From an uncultured Armatimonadota bacterium (GTDB lineage: Bacteria > Armatimonadota > UBA5829 > DTJY01), in contig CALNCU010000174.1 in assembly GCA_937875395.1 (NCBI GenBank), positions 1 to 10,496 of the forward strand: a DNA stretch of 10,496 nt, given 5' to 3'. Positions 1-7,063 of this stretch are shown here, in pieces. The position numbers were made by a program, and so were the translations under genes. Position 1 is the stretch's first letter. Each line of letters starts with the position of its first letter. A model generated the notes under the pieces. The model was not told the DNA's origin and did no database searches. It saw only the letters and a list, made by a program, of their open reading frames with translations.

Positions 1-1276
1 CAAGGTATTCAGAGAGCGTGAGTATGGCGTTGGGCTGGCAGACGTTGCCTATCTCCCCGGTTTTTGCAAGACGCATGAACCGGTCTCCTGTACGCCCTTC
101 CCGGTAGCAGGCGGTGCAGTAGCTTGGGATGTAGCCGTCACGGATAAGGTCTTTTAGTATCTCGTTAGGCGACCGGTGATCCTCTGGCTGAAACTGGGGA
201 GTCTGCTCCTGGCAGCCAAGTTTGCCGGTGTGCGCATATCCGCCCACGCCCGTGCAGGAACCGGCGCTTACCTGTGAGATACCCAGGGCTATCACCTCCT
301 CTCTGTATCCCTGCGACTCTCGGGTAGAGAGTATCATCCCCGTATACGGAACAGCCAATCTTAGAACCGCTACAATCTTCTTAAAATCATCATCACGGAC
401 TATGTGCGGGAAGTCGTGCTCATCTACTCCCTCTGCTGCGCGTATCCGGGGGGCGGAGAGCGTGTGCGGCCCAACACCAAAGGCGGCTTCCAGGTGCTCT
501 GCATGCATAAGCATTGCAACCGTATCGTACTTCCAATCTGCAAGCCCGTACAAAACCCCCAAGCCCACATCATCAATACCGCCCATCATGGCCCTGTCGT
601 GAGCCTCTGTATGCCATTCGTAATTCTGCTTGGGGCCTCCCTTATGTACGGCCAAATAGGTTGGCTTGTGGTAGGTCTCCTGAAAGAGCACATAAGTCCC
701 AACCGCTGCATCTTTAAGCTTGCGGTAATCATCTACAGTGGTTGCCGCAATATTTATGTTCACTCTGCGGATGGCGCCGTTATTAAACTTGAGGGAGTAG
801 ATGGTCTTTATGCACTCCAGAATATAATCCAGCGGGCAGTTTACCGGATCTTCTCCGGCTTCAAGGGCCAGACGCTTATGTCCCATGCTCTCCAGCACCC
901 GCACTTCATCTGTAAGTTCTTGCTGGCTTAACCGGCGCCTTTTCATGCGGTGTTCCGTGTTGTATCCGCAGTATGAGCATCGGTTTATGCAGTAATCAGA
1001 CAGGTAGAGCGGGGCAAACATAACAATTCTACGCCCGTATATGTGTTCCTTGATTTTGCGGGCAAGGGAGTATACCTCTTCCAGTATCTTGGGGGATGTG
1101 ATGTTAAGCAGAACGGCGGCCTCACGGTGGGTAAGCCCTCTAAACTCTGCCGCCTTGGATAGAATCTCTTTTATTCTTCCGGCATCTTTAGCCTCTTCTT
1201 CTGCAAAAGCAAGCGTCTCTTCTATTTCTTTATGAGATATAAACTGATTGGAATCCATAGATTTTGGGTTGTACAT
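1..1276 (-). CDS. hydG: [FeFe]-hydrogenase maturase HydG (3' end cut off by window edge)
   Basis: Radical SAM tyrosine lyase that cleaves tyrosine to p-cresol and supplies the CO and CN ligands of the hydrogenase H-cluster in the cytoplasm. Residues 1-425 are visible; about 45 residues are missing compared with the usual length of roughly 470. The radical SAM motif CINRCSYC (C96, C100, C103) has the CX3CX2C spacing. The C-terminal auxiliary-cluster motif CX2CX22C (C387, C390, C413), which is diagnostic for HydG over the related ThiH, is also intact, so the protein should be active. The ATG overlaps the TAA stop of the preceding TM1266-type gene by one base (TAATG), so the two are translationally coupled in one operon. 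The gene reads leftward; hydE or hydF may follow beyond the edge (inference). The identification is very secure. Confidence 0.97.
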   Translation of the reverse strand, partial: MYNPKSMDSNQFISHKEIEETLAFAEEEAKDAGRIKEILSKAAEFRGLTHREAAVLLNITSPKILEEVYSLARKIKEHIYGRRIVMFAPLYLSDYCINRCSYCGYNTEHRMKRRRLSQQELTDEVRVLESMGHKRLALEAGEDPVNCPLDYILECIKTIYSLKFNNGAIRRVNINIAATTVDDYRKLKDAAVGTYVLFQETYHKPTYLAVHKGGPKQNYEWHTEAHDRAMMGGIDDVGLGVLYGLADWKYDTVAMLMHAEHLEAAFGVGPHTLSAPRIRAAEGVDEHDFPHIVRDDDFKKIVAVLRLAVPYTGMILSTRESQGYREEVIALGISQVSAGSCTGVGGYAHTGKLGCQEQTPQFQPEDHRSPNEILKDLIRDGYIPSYCTACYREGRTGDRFMRLAKTGEIGNVCQPNAILTLSEYL

Positions 1277-1533
1277 TATTCCGTTGCCTCCTGTTTTGTA
1301 AGAGCCGCCTTTACGGATATGTTGCGGATGCGCCCCAGCCGTCCGGTGAGGGCGCTTATTTCGTCCCCGGTGCCATCTACAATAACGGAGATTACAGATA
1401 CGCCCCTGTTTCTATGCGGGATGCCCATTCTGCCTACAATTATCCGCGAAAATTCATGCAGCACAGCGTTAACGTCCTCTGCTGCAGATAGGTCGTCAAC
1501 TACTATTCCTATAACTCCCAGCCGCTTTTGCAT
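1276..1533 (-). CDS. TM1266-family iron-only hydrogenase system regulator
   Basis: Small protein of 85 aa that matches the TM1266 family (ACT-like/NikR C-terminal-like ferredoxin fold), which sits next to hydrogenase maturation genes and is called a putative iron-only hydrogenase system regulator. Its biochemical role is not established. It begins MQKRLGVIGIVVDD, continues with an alpha segment around residues 15-32 and shows the family-typical segments IIVGRMGIPHRNRGVSVISV and VDGTGDEISALTGRLGR. I chose the ATG at 1533 because AAGGAGGG lies 6 nt upstream. A start 12 codons earlier, at 1569, is open but falls inside the terminator hairpin and lacks such a site. The gene is first in the operon with hydG, overlaps it by one base, and follows a structured leader with an intrinsic terminator. 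Confidence 0.93.
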   Translation of the reverse strand: MQKRLGVIGIVVDDLSAAEDVNAVLHEFSRIIVGRMGIPHRNRGVSVISVIVDGTGDEISALTGRLGRIRNISVKAALTKQEATE

Positions 1534-1548
1534 GCCGGAACCCTCCTT

Positions 1549-1585
1549 AAACAAAAAGCCTCCCTGCAAAGAGATGCAGGAAGGC
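1549..1585 (-). terminator. Intrinsic terminator in the leader of the hyd operon
   Basis: On the minus strand an 11-bp stem with one mismatch (arms GCCTTCCTGCA and TGCAGGGAGGC, loop TCTCTT) is followed directly by TTTTTGTTT. It ends only about 15 nt before the ATG at 1533, and AAGGAGGG follows it immediately. There is no room for a promoter between it and the gene, so operon transcripts from the promoter at 1703-1731 must read through it. That makes it a likely attenuator. It may also stop readthrough from the glycosidase-like gene upstream. Confidence 0.85.
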
Positions 1586-1699
1586 GTGTGTGCAAATTAT
1601 ACTGCACGCGCATGGCGCCCTCCCGCTTGGGTGATAAACAAGCCTTGCGGTCGGTTCTGTGTGAATGCCGGCGGCGGAATAAATCCCGGCGCCCGCAAG
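1586..1699 (-). promoter_or_regulatory. Structured 5' leader of the hyd operon, candidate riboswitch or attenuator
   Basis: This untranslated region of about 115 nt lies between promoter and terminator and can fold extensively on the minus strand. A 7-bp helix CTTGCGG (1693-1699) with CCGCAAG (1644-1650) closes a region holding a GCCGG/CCGGC hairpin. A GCTTG/CAAGC hairpin follows at 1625-1643, and then a GTGCA/TGCAC hairpin. GGAGGGCG (1616-1623) can pair with CGCCTTCC (1579-1586) over 8 bp with one G-U pair, and CGCCTTCC covers the 5' arm of the terminator, so this helix would act as an antiterminator. I recognise no known riboswitch class. The predicted start point falls at or just inside the first helix, so that helix could be shortened in vivo. 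The pairings were found by eye. Confidence 0.55.
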
Positions 1700-1702
1700 A
1701 TT

Positions 1703-1731
1703 ATTCTATCCCTCCGGTGCGCTTATGTCAA
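1703..1731 (-). promoter_or_regulatory. Sigma-70-type promoter of the hyd operon
   Basis: Minus-strand TTGACA (1726-1731) and TAGAAT (1703-1708) are separated by exactly 17 nt. The -35 is perfect and the -10 has one difference from consensus. Transcription should start near 1696, giving a leader of about 160 nt before the TM1266-type gene. It lies just downstream of the stop codon of the glycosidase-like gene at 1755. Confidence 0.85.
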
Positions 1732-1754
1732 TAGCAGATGATGCTGCATGCTGT

Positions 1755-3674
1755 TCAGCGCAGGGTAAGCAGTCCGAAACGGCTTGGGGTGTGGTACGGG
1801 CCGTAGGTGGGTGACCATGTAAGGTTTTCCATAACGCCGGATACGGTTCGGTTCCGGCAGAAATTTACCCTCCATGTGGTGCCGGGCGCAAGGGTTTTGA
1901 TCCCCAGGCTTGAGAATGGGATGGCTGCTTCTGCAATCCAGGCGCCGGGTTCTCTGCCGGTGGCGCACTCCCATTTGCCGTTCCATGCGCCGCTGCTCTT
2001 GCGCTCATACTTGGTGCCGAGCACGTTAAGGGCAAAGTGGAAGTATGCGGCTGCGCCAGCATCCGTGCTTTGCGTGCTTATGAACAGTTCTATTGAGTCG
2101 TCATTAAAGACGGGGCCGTCATGTTCTGTAGCATTAAACTTTAACATGTTAAGCTTAGATTCGCGGCACCGGAACCCCATATAGAGGGTATCCTTGCTGT
2201 GCATAAGGTAGACATCGGTGGAGTGCGGCGTATCAAACCCCAGATTGGTATATTGTATTGCAATCTTTTTAGCCTTCTGCCATGCCGGGTCATCAAGCCT
2301 GCCGTCTATTTTGGGTGCGCCGGTTATAGATACGGCATCGGCCTGGGGCAGCGGGAGTATTGTCTCCGGGATAAATATGGGAGGAGGGGCGGGGGGGACG
2401 TATTCGCCGGCGGCGGATGTATGCCTGGCGTACTCCAGCAATCTCTTTGCGCTGTCAAGGCTTTGGACGGCTAGTTTAAGTTCCTCTGGTGTTGTGCCCT
2501 GCGTAATACGGCTCTCCGCTTGCGCTATAAACGCCCTGGCGCCTTCAACGGGGTTTCTGAATGGGAGGGAGGCCTTCCCCTTGAACGGCCCATCTTCAAG
2601 CGCCTTTATTCTGTTGCCGTCCAGGTATGCGGTGGCAAAGAGCGTAACGCCGTCAACAGGTTTTATGTTGGTGATGCTCACTTGTTCCAGCATGGGTTCC
2701 TCGCCCTTCATGGTGTAGAGCCCCACGCCCGGCGCAAGGAGAGTCTTTGTGCCTATGGCTTCCGTAGATGCATTCTGCCTGCGAATAAAATCTGCCGTGT
2801 TGGCGGTGTAATCCATTGGGGAGAGGTAATCCACCCATCTGTTTTCTGCCCAGTGCGGCCAGTTTTGCATTAGATTAACCCTTGCCCTGTCTGGTATGGA
2901 GCCTACTGCGGCAGAGACCTTTATCTCCGGCCTAACCTTCTTTAGCATATCAGAGACCTGGGCCACAAATGTGTTTATAAGGTCTTCTCGCCACAACTGC
3001 CAGTCAAGCACTCCCTTTGTAAAGGGACGTATATCTACAGGGTCCAGCAGGTATTGCGCCTTAAAGGCGTTTCTGCAGTTATCGTTGTAGCAATAAGATA
3101 CGGGGTACTGTTCCTCAAAACGTACGTAATCCAGTTGAACACCGTCTACGGGGTATTTTTGGGCAAGTTCAACAATGGCGTTTAGAAGAAGGGTTCGCAC
3201 CTCCGGGATAGAAGGGCAGAGCCAATACCCTCCGTTATTTGAGAGCCCCTTGCCGTTCTTTCCCAGCGCCATCCATTCAGGATGATCTTTAAGGATGCCG
3301 CCCAGATCGGCAGTGTTGCCGGTGCGGAATACCCATACCCAGGGATGAACCTCTATCCCTCTTTTATGCGCTTCTGAGAGGAGAATTCCAAGCATGTCTA
3401 TCCCGTTCCAGAGGTCATTCTGCTTAAGATATGCGCTTGGATAGGCGCTGTAGCCGTAATATATAACTTCCGGGTGCACTACGTTTATCCCGGCATCTGC
3501 ATACTGGCGGATAAGGTCCCTAATACCTTCCTCTGTTTTGGGGATGCTCTTTCTATCCATCCAGACCGCGCGTATCTCTACTGGACGCAATCCGGGGGCC
3601 GGGGATTCCGCAAAGAGCGTTAACGGCGAGAGGAGCATAAGGGTTGCTATAACGTAGATAAAATACCTGTTCAT
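1755..3674 (-). CDS. Secreted GHL10-family glycoside hydrolase-like protein with C-terminal CBM9-like domain
   Basis: Exported protein of 639 aa. Residues 1-22 form a signal peptide (MNR, a hydrophobic core, then LFA before the likely cleavage site). Residues 30-350 form a TIM-barrel of the glycosyl hydrolase-like 10 family (formerly DUF187): EIRAVWMD near 33-40, HPWVWVF near 110-116, and DGVQLDYVRF at 177-186 with the conserved Asp182. A helical region follows, then a proline-rich linker near 427-434, then a CBM9/DOMON-like beta domain (about 448-639) with IDGRLDDPAW and DDSIELFIS. Substrates of GHL10 proteins are mostly unknown; a cell-surface or exported role on polysaccharide is likely. 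The open frame extends 42 codons further upstream, but ATG 3674 directly precedes the signal peptide and lies downstream of the promoter. The Shine-Dalgarno site (AGGG) is weak. No strong terminator of its own is seen. Confidence 0.88.
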   Translation of the reverse strand: MNRYFIYVIATLMLLSPLTLFAESPAPGLRPVEIRAVWMDRKSIPKTEEGIRDLIRQYADAGINVVHPEVIYYGYSAYPSAYLKQNDLWNGIDMLGILLSEAHKRGIEVHPWVWVFRTGNTADLGGILKDHPEWMALGKNGKGLSNNGGYWLCPSIPEVRTLLLNAIVELAQKYPVDGVQLDYVRFEEQYPVSYCYNDNCRNAFKAQYLLDPVDIRPFTKGVLDWQLWREDLINTFVAQVSDMLKKVRPEIKVSAAVGSIPDRARVNLMQNWPHWAENRWVDYLSPMDYTANTADFIRRQNASTEAIGTKTLLAPGVGLYTMKGEEPMLEQVSITNIKPVDGVTLFATAYLDGNRIKALEDGPFKGKASLPFRNPVEGARAFIAQAESRITQGTTPEELKLAVQSLDSAKRLLEYARHTSAAGEYVPPAPPPIFIPETILPLPQADAVSITGAPKIDGRLDDPAWQKAKKIAIQYTNLGFDTPHSTDVYLMHSKDTLYMGFRCRESKLNMLKFNATEHDGPVFNDDSIELFISTQSTDAGAAAYFHFALNVLGTKYERKSSGAWNGKWECATGREPGAWIAEAAIPFSSLGIKTLAPGTTWRVNFCRNRTVSGVMENLTWSPTYGPYHTPSRFGLLTLR

Positions 3675-3719
3675 TCTTATCCCTGGATTTTTATACGGTA
3701 CTATGCGGATACAGAGTAC

Positions 3720-3749
3720 AATATAGCATCCGGGTAAGAACCGTGTCAA
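3720..3749 (-). promoter_or_regulatory. Promoter of the GHL10-like gene
   Basis: Minus-strand TTGACA (3744-3749) and TATATT (3720-3725) are spaced by 18 nt. It lies just past the stop codon of the acetyltransferase gene (3763) and about 45 nt before the chosen ATG. It supports the start at 3674, because the longer open frame would begin upstream of the promoter. Confidence 0.75.
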
Positions 3750-3762
3750 ACATAAGCGGTTG

Positions 3763-4317
3763 TCAGGCGGCTTGGGATTCGCTTTGCATGGCAGATTCAA
3801 AATCGCTGCGGAGCAGGCCCATCATAAGAACGTCCGAGTGGCGGCCGTCCATGTACTGCGCTTCTCTAAGTACACCCTCATGCTTAAAACCGCATTTTTC
3901 ATATACGCGTATGGCTCGTGCGTTAAAGGAGTGGACGTACAGGGTTATCCGGTGCAGGTTGATCTGGTGGAAGGCATATTTTACCAACGCCAGTGTTGCA
4001 TCCGTGCCGAAGCCCTGCCCCCAGTACGCCTTGTTTCCTATGGCTATCAAAAAATCTGCGGAGTCTGTTCTAAGGTCTACATTTCTAAGCCCTGTTTCAC
4101 CTATCAGCACGCCTTCTCTGGTTGTTATGGCAAGCCTTAGATCATTGGTCTCTTTGCCCAGAGATTCTTCATATGCCTTTACGGCTTCTGCAAAGCACCT
4201 GGGAGGGGCGGGGTAGTCTCTGTAACGCATAATCTCTTCGTCCTGCATCCACTCCCAGAGCTGCCGGATATCCTGCGGTTCCACCGCTCTAAGAATCACC
4301 TTTTCTCCTAGAATCAT
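3763..4317 (-). CDS. GNAT-family N-acetyltransferase, RimJ/RimL type
   Basis: Cytoplasmic acetyl-CoA-dependent N-acetyltransferase of 184 aa. It opens with MILGEKVILRAVEPQD, typical of the RimJ/RimL branch. The acetyl-CoA pyrophosphate loop is WGQGFG at 99-104, and the conserved C-terminal signature runs through NARAIRVYEKCGF (132-144) to EGVLREAQYMDGRHSDVLMM (147-166). Members acetylate ribosomal protein N-termini or small amines; the substrate here cannot be told from sequence. I chose ATG 4317 because the fold normally starts there and GAGGG lies a few bases upstream. A GTG at 4350 would add 11 residues that do not look conserved. The gene is divergent to the flavoprotein gene. The GHL10-like gene downstream has its own promoter. 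Confidence 0.9.
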   Translation of the reverse strand: MILGEKVILRAVEPQDIRQLWEWMQDEEIMRYRDYPAPPRCFAEAVKAYEESLGKETNDLRLAITTREGVLIGETGLRNVDLRTDSADFLIAIGNKAYWGQGFGTDATLALVKYAFHQINLHRITLYVHSFNARAIRVYEKCGFKHEGVLREAQYMDGRHSDVLMMGLLRSDFESAMQSESQAA

Positions 4318-4351
4318 GGCTGCACCCTCAATTGAGCCGAAGTCTTTCACT

Positions 4352-4425
4352 TCATCTTACCTGCTGTTTTGCGTATCCAAACTCCGGCAATGTTATGCTT
4401 TGGGTAAGATGATTTAAACATAACA
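4352..4425. promoter_or_regulatory. Nested inverted repeats between divergent genes, possible operator
   Basis: The region between the acetyltransferase and flavoprotein genes holds a perfect 10-bp inverted repeat, TCATCTTACC (4352-4361) and GGTAAGATGA (4403-4412). A second, offset pair is TGTTATG (4391-4397) and CATAACA (4419-4425). Half-sites facing both genes fit binding sites for a shared regulator, but no regulator gene adjoins them. I found no clear consensus promoter for either gene here. Confidence 0.35.
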
Positions 4426-4443
4426 CTATATGGGGGGAGCCTA

Positions 4444-5346
4444 ATGGATGCAGATTGCATTATTATTGGTGCCGGCCCATCGGGGCTTCATACAGGGACG
4501 TATCTTGGCCGGTTTCTATGCAAAGCTATTGTGCTGAACGGCGCGCGTCCCCGGGCATCATGGATACCCGTAACCCACAATTTCCCAGGGTTTCCTGAGG
4601 GGGTGACAGGGTTTGAGTTGCTGGAACTTCTGCGGCTTCAATCTCTTGAGTACGGCTCAATTATGAGGGATGAACGTGCTGTTGAAGTTACCGGGGAAGA
4701 TGGGGCCTTCGCTGTTAAAACAAATAAATCCACAATAACCGCCAAAAAGATTGTCTTTGCCACCGGCGTCTACGATATACCGCCCGATGTGCCAAATGCG
4801 CCTCATTACAAAGGCGCCACCATACGCCACTGCCCCGTGTGCGATGCCTATGAGTCGCGCGGCAGGCGCCTGGCAGTCTTTGGATGGGATGCGCATGCAG
4901 TAAAGATTACACTGTGGCTTTCAAAGTACAGCAAGGATATCTCGCTTTTAACAACGGGACATGCCTCACGTGCTGATATACACTCATGGGATCTGGAGGT
5001 TATGGACAGAATAGGCATCCCGCTCTACCAGAGCCGGGTGGCGGCAATTGAGGAGCACGGAGATGAGCTCGGCGATATAGTGTTTGAAGACGGCAGCAGG
5101 CTAAAGGATATCTTTCGCGGATACAGTGCCATGGGCCTGCATCCCAACTCTGAGGTGGCGGCGGCCATGGGTGTAAACGTTGATGAGCGGGGGTTCATAA
5201 AGGTAGACCGCAAGCAGTGCACCAACATGCGCGGAGTTTACGCAGTGGGGGATGTGGCAGGCCCGGATGTCGGCCAGCTCTGCGTGGGTATGGCCCATGC
5301 TGCAATAGCTGCAACGGACATTAACAATCATCTGCTTGAATTCTAG
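4444..5346 (+). CDS. Thioredoxin reductase-like FAD-dependent oxidoreductase with CPVC redox site
   Basis: Flavoprotein disulfide reductase of 300 aa, close to TrxB in length. The N-terminal FAD motif GAGPSG spans 9-14, the redox-active disulfide is C130-P-V-C133 within HCPVCDAYE, and the C-terminal FAD motif GVYAVGDVAG lies at 265-274. The central nucleotide domain is odd. Where TrxB has GGGDSA and an HRRD-type NADPH 2'-phosphate site, this protein has VFGWDAHAV near 145-153 and no HRR. It resembles the HCPVCD(G/A)YE branch of TrxB-like oxidoreductases, and the electron donor may not be NADPH (inference). The ATG follows GGGGGGAG by 4-5 nt. The NagA-like gene follows after 118 bp on the same strand. 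Classic TrxB is less likely. Confidence 0.85.
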   Translation: MDADCIIIGAGPSGLHTGTYLGRFLCKAIVLNGARPRASWIPVTHNFPGFPEGVTGFELLELLRLQSLEYGSIMRDERAVEVTGEDGAFAVKTNKSTITAKKIVFATGVYDIPPDVPNAPHYKGATIRHCPVCDAYESRGRRLAVFGWDAHAVKITLWLSKYSKDISLLTTGHASRADIHSWDLEVMDRIGIPLYQSRVAAIEEHGDELGDIVFEDGSRLKDIFRGYSAMGLHPNSEVAAAMGVNVDERGFIKVDRKQCTNMRGVYAVGDVAGPDVGQLCVGMAHAAIAATDINNHLLEF

Positions 5347-5418
5347 CAATCTTGGCAGAATCAAGAGGAAATAGGCGCCCCGGGCACTAATACTATGCTT
5401 GTGACGCATCAGGCGTAC

Positions 5419-5440
5419 GCGGCAGATGCTATTTTGCCGC
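5419..5440. other. Small hairpin in the gap before the NagA-like gene
   Basis: GCGGCA (5419-5424) and TGCCGC (5435-5440) form a 6-bp stem with a 10-nt loop in the 118-bp gap between the flavoprotein and NagA-like genes. No T-run follows, so it is not an intrinsic terminator. It could be an operator or an mRNA stem. The rest of the gap shows no convincing promoter. Confidence 0.25.
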
Positions 5441-5464
5441 ACATGATTTGTACCGGGGTGAGAG

Positions 5465-6625
5465 ATGAAGGACAGGCTTATTATAAGAGGCGGACGGGTG
5501 CTTATGCCCGGCGGAAATATAGTTGAATGCGATTTGGAGATAACCGACGGCATCATCTCCGGCTTTGAACCAGAAGTATCAGCCGGAAAAGAGATAGATG
5601 CAAAGGGCGCGTTTGTTCTTCCTGGAATTGTAGATATACATACGCATGGAATAGGCCATAACTCTACAAGCGACGGCAACCTTAAGGATTATGCAGAGTT
5701 TGAAGCAAAGAAGGGGGCCACGGCATTTGTTCCCACCTTCTTTGCCCCTCCTGCAACTATTGCAGAGCAAATGCGGCGGCACAGGCGCGAGACGGATGAG
5801 CTTGGCCTGCTCCCGCAAGTTGTGGGGTTCAGGCTGGAATCCCCGTATCTGGATCATGCCGGCGGAGGCCTCTCCGGCGATACCACGGAGATCAATCGTA
5901 ATATCACGGAGATGCTTCTTGATGCCGGCGGAGGACACATAAAGATATGGGATATCTCCCCGGATCTGCCGGGCGCGGCGGATGAGGTTGCCTACATCTC
6001 CTCCAAAAACATAATCTGCAGTATTGCGCATACCTTTGCCACAATAGAGCAGGCAAGGGCGGCGGTAGATTCCGGCGCCCGTCTTGTAACCCACCTCTTT
6101 GATACCTTCCAGAGCCCGCCGCATGTTAAGGGAGGTGTCTATCCGGTGGCGCTCACAGATTATCTTCTGGTAGAAGACCGAGTGACCTGCGAGATAATAG
6201 GGGACGGCACCCACGTAGACCCCATCCTTGTAGAAAAGACCTTCAGATGCAAGACGGATGCGCGCACGGTATTTGTTACAGACAGCAATCTTGGCGCCGG
6301 CCTTGCGCCCGACAGGTACACGCTCCCGGGCGGCTGGGGCGATGTTATGATTGCAGGGCCAAACGACGGCGTGCGCCTTGTAGACAGAGATATGGGGCTC
6401 TCCGGCAGCGCGCTTACCCCCATAGATTCCTTTAGAAACGCCATCCAGCTCTTTGGGAAGGATATGGGCACGGCAAGCAGTGTATGCTCAGAGACACCGG
6501 CAAAACTCCTGGGGTTGAACAAGGGGCGGATTGAGAAGGGGATGGACGGAGACATCATCATTCTGGGGCCGGAGCTTGATCTTAAGTATACTATTTCCGG
6601 CGGAAGCGTAATCTTTAAAGCCTGA
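5465..6625 (+). CDS. N-acetylglucosamine-6-phosphate deacetylase-like amidohydrolase (NagA family)
   Basis: Metal-dependent amidohydrolase of 386 aa, the usual length for NagA, which deacetylates N-acetylglucosamine-6-phosphate to glucosamine-6-phosphate in the cytoplasm. Visible family landmarks in order are the metal-binding DIHTHG (H59, H61), the metal ligand E125 in RLESPYLDH, H189 in IAHTFAT, H210 in THLF, DGTH at 247-250, the catalytic D273 in VTDSNLGAG, and LSGSALT at 312-318. Several normally conserved substrate-side residues differ: NagA enzymes usually read HLFNAM and LEGPF, here HLFDTF and LESPY. The substrate may therefore be a related acetylated sugar. The ATG follows GGGGTGAGAG closely. 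The gene lies 118 bp after the flavoprotein gene and converges on the transporter pair. There is no nagB neighbour. Confidence 0.85.
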   Translation: MKDRLIIRGGRVLMPGGNIVECDLEITDGIISGFEPEVSAGKEIDAKGAFVLPGIVDIHTHGIGHNSTSDGNLKDYAEFEAKKGATAFVPTFFAPPATIAEQMRRHRRETDELGLLPQVVGFRLESPYLDHAGGGLSGDTTEINRNITEMLLDAGGGHIKIWDISPDLPGAADEVAYISSKNIICSIAHTFATIEQARAAVDSGARLVTHLFDTFQSPPHVKGGVYPVALTDYLLVEDRVTCEIIGDGTHVDPILVEKTFRCKTDARTVFVTDSNLGAGLAPDRYTLPGGWGDVMIAGPNDGVRLVDRDMGLSGSALTPIDSFRNAIQLFGKDMGTASSVCSETPAKLLGLNKGRIEKGMDGDIIILGPELDLKYTISGGSVIFKA

Positions 6626-6655
6626 TACCCTGGTTGCGGGGCGCCAGCGATTTAA

Positions 6656-7063
6656 TCAATATATAAGACAGATTGCTGCCAGAGAGAGGATTATTCCTGC
6701 CCACTGCGTTTTGGAGAGCCTCTCTCTCCAGGCAAGGATAGATATCATCCCGGTCAGCACAAGGTTTCCCAGATTCTTTACGGGAAAGGCCACAATCCCC
6801 GGCAGGGAGGCAAGGGCAAGAAGCATACATAAAGAAGCCGATGCGCCCGCAATCCCCATAAGCAAACCAACTTTTGCATCAGATACGGAACTGCGTTCGC
6901 CCCTCAAAAACATTGCGCAGGCGCCAAGAATAAGGGGCGCAGTATAAAAACTAAGCAAGTAGATATCTCTATACTGCCCAAGGTTCCACTCAACAAGAGT
7001 CTTGCTTGCTATTGCAACAAAACCGCTTAATACAAAGGCAATTACAAGCAATAGAAGGCTCAT
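6656..7063 (-). CDS. Half-size EamA/DMT transporter subunit, second gene of the pair
   Basis: Membrane protein of 135 aa with about five hydrophobic segments (roughly 2-22, 35-53, 63-84, 88-108 and 118-135). That is one EamA repeat of the drug/metabolite transporter superfamily, where full-length members have two. The end WRERLSKTQWAGIILSLAAI is a typical EamA C-terminal signature. Its ATG (7061-7063) overlaps the TGA of the preceding gene (7060-7062) as ATGA, so the two are translationally coupled and probably form a heterodimer in the cytoplasmic membrane. The substrate is unknown. Only 30 bp separate its stop from the convergent NagA-like gene, without a visible terminator. Confidence 0.85.
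   Translation of the reverse strand: MSLLLLVIAFVLSGFVAIASKTLVEWNLGQYRDIYLLSFYTAPLILGACAMFLRGERSSVSDAKVGLLMGIAGASASLCMLLALASLPGIVAFPVKNLGNLVLTGMISILAWRERLSKTQWAGIILSLAAICLIY

Noticed and set aside
404..931. Long open frame on the plus strand opposite hydG (175 codons), with a second one at 222-602
   Set aside because: It is antisense to a fully supported HydG protein whose motifs run through the whole region; no ribosome binding site or recognisable protein family.
1533..1569. Upstream start for the TM1266-type protein adding 12 residues
   Set aside because: The extra codons overlap the terminator hairpin and its T-run; the ATG at 1533 has AAGGAGGG at proper spacing and matches the family's N-terminus.
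5579..6214. Open frame of 211 codons on the minus strand inside the NagA-like gene
   Set aside because: Antisense to an intact NagA-family protein, with low-complexity composition and no recognisable domain.
6626..6655. Search for a bidirectional terminator between the convergent NagA-like and transporter genes
   Set aside because: Only a 4-bp CTGG/CCAG pairing without T-runs is present in the 30-bp gap.
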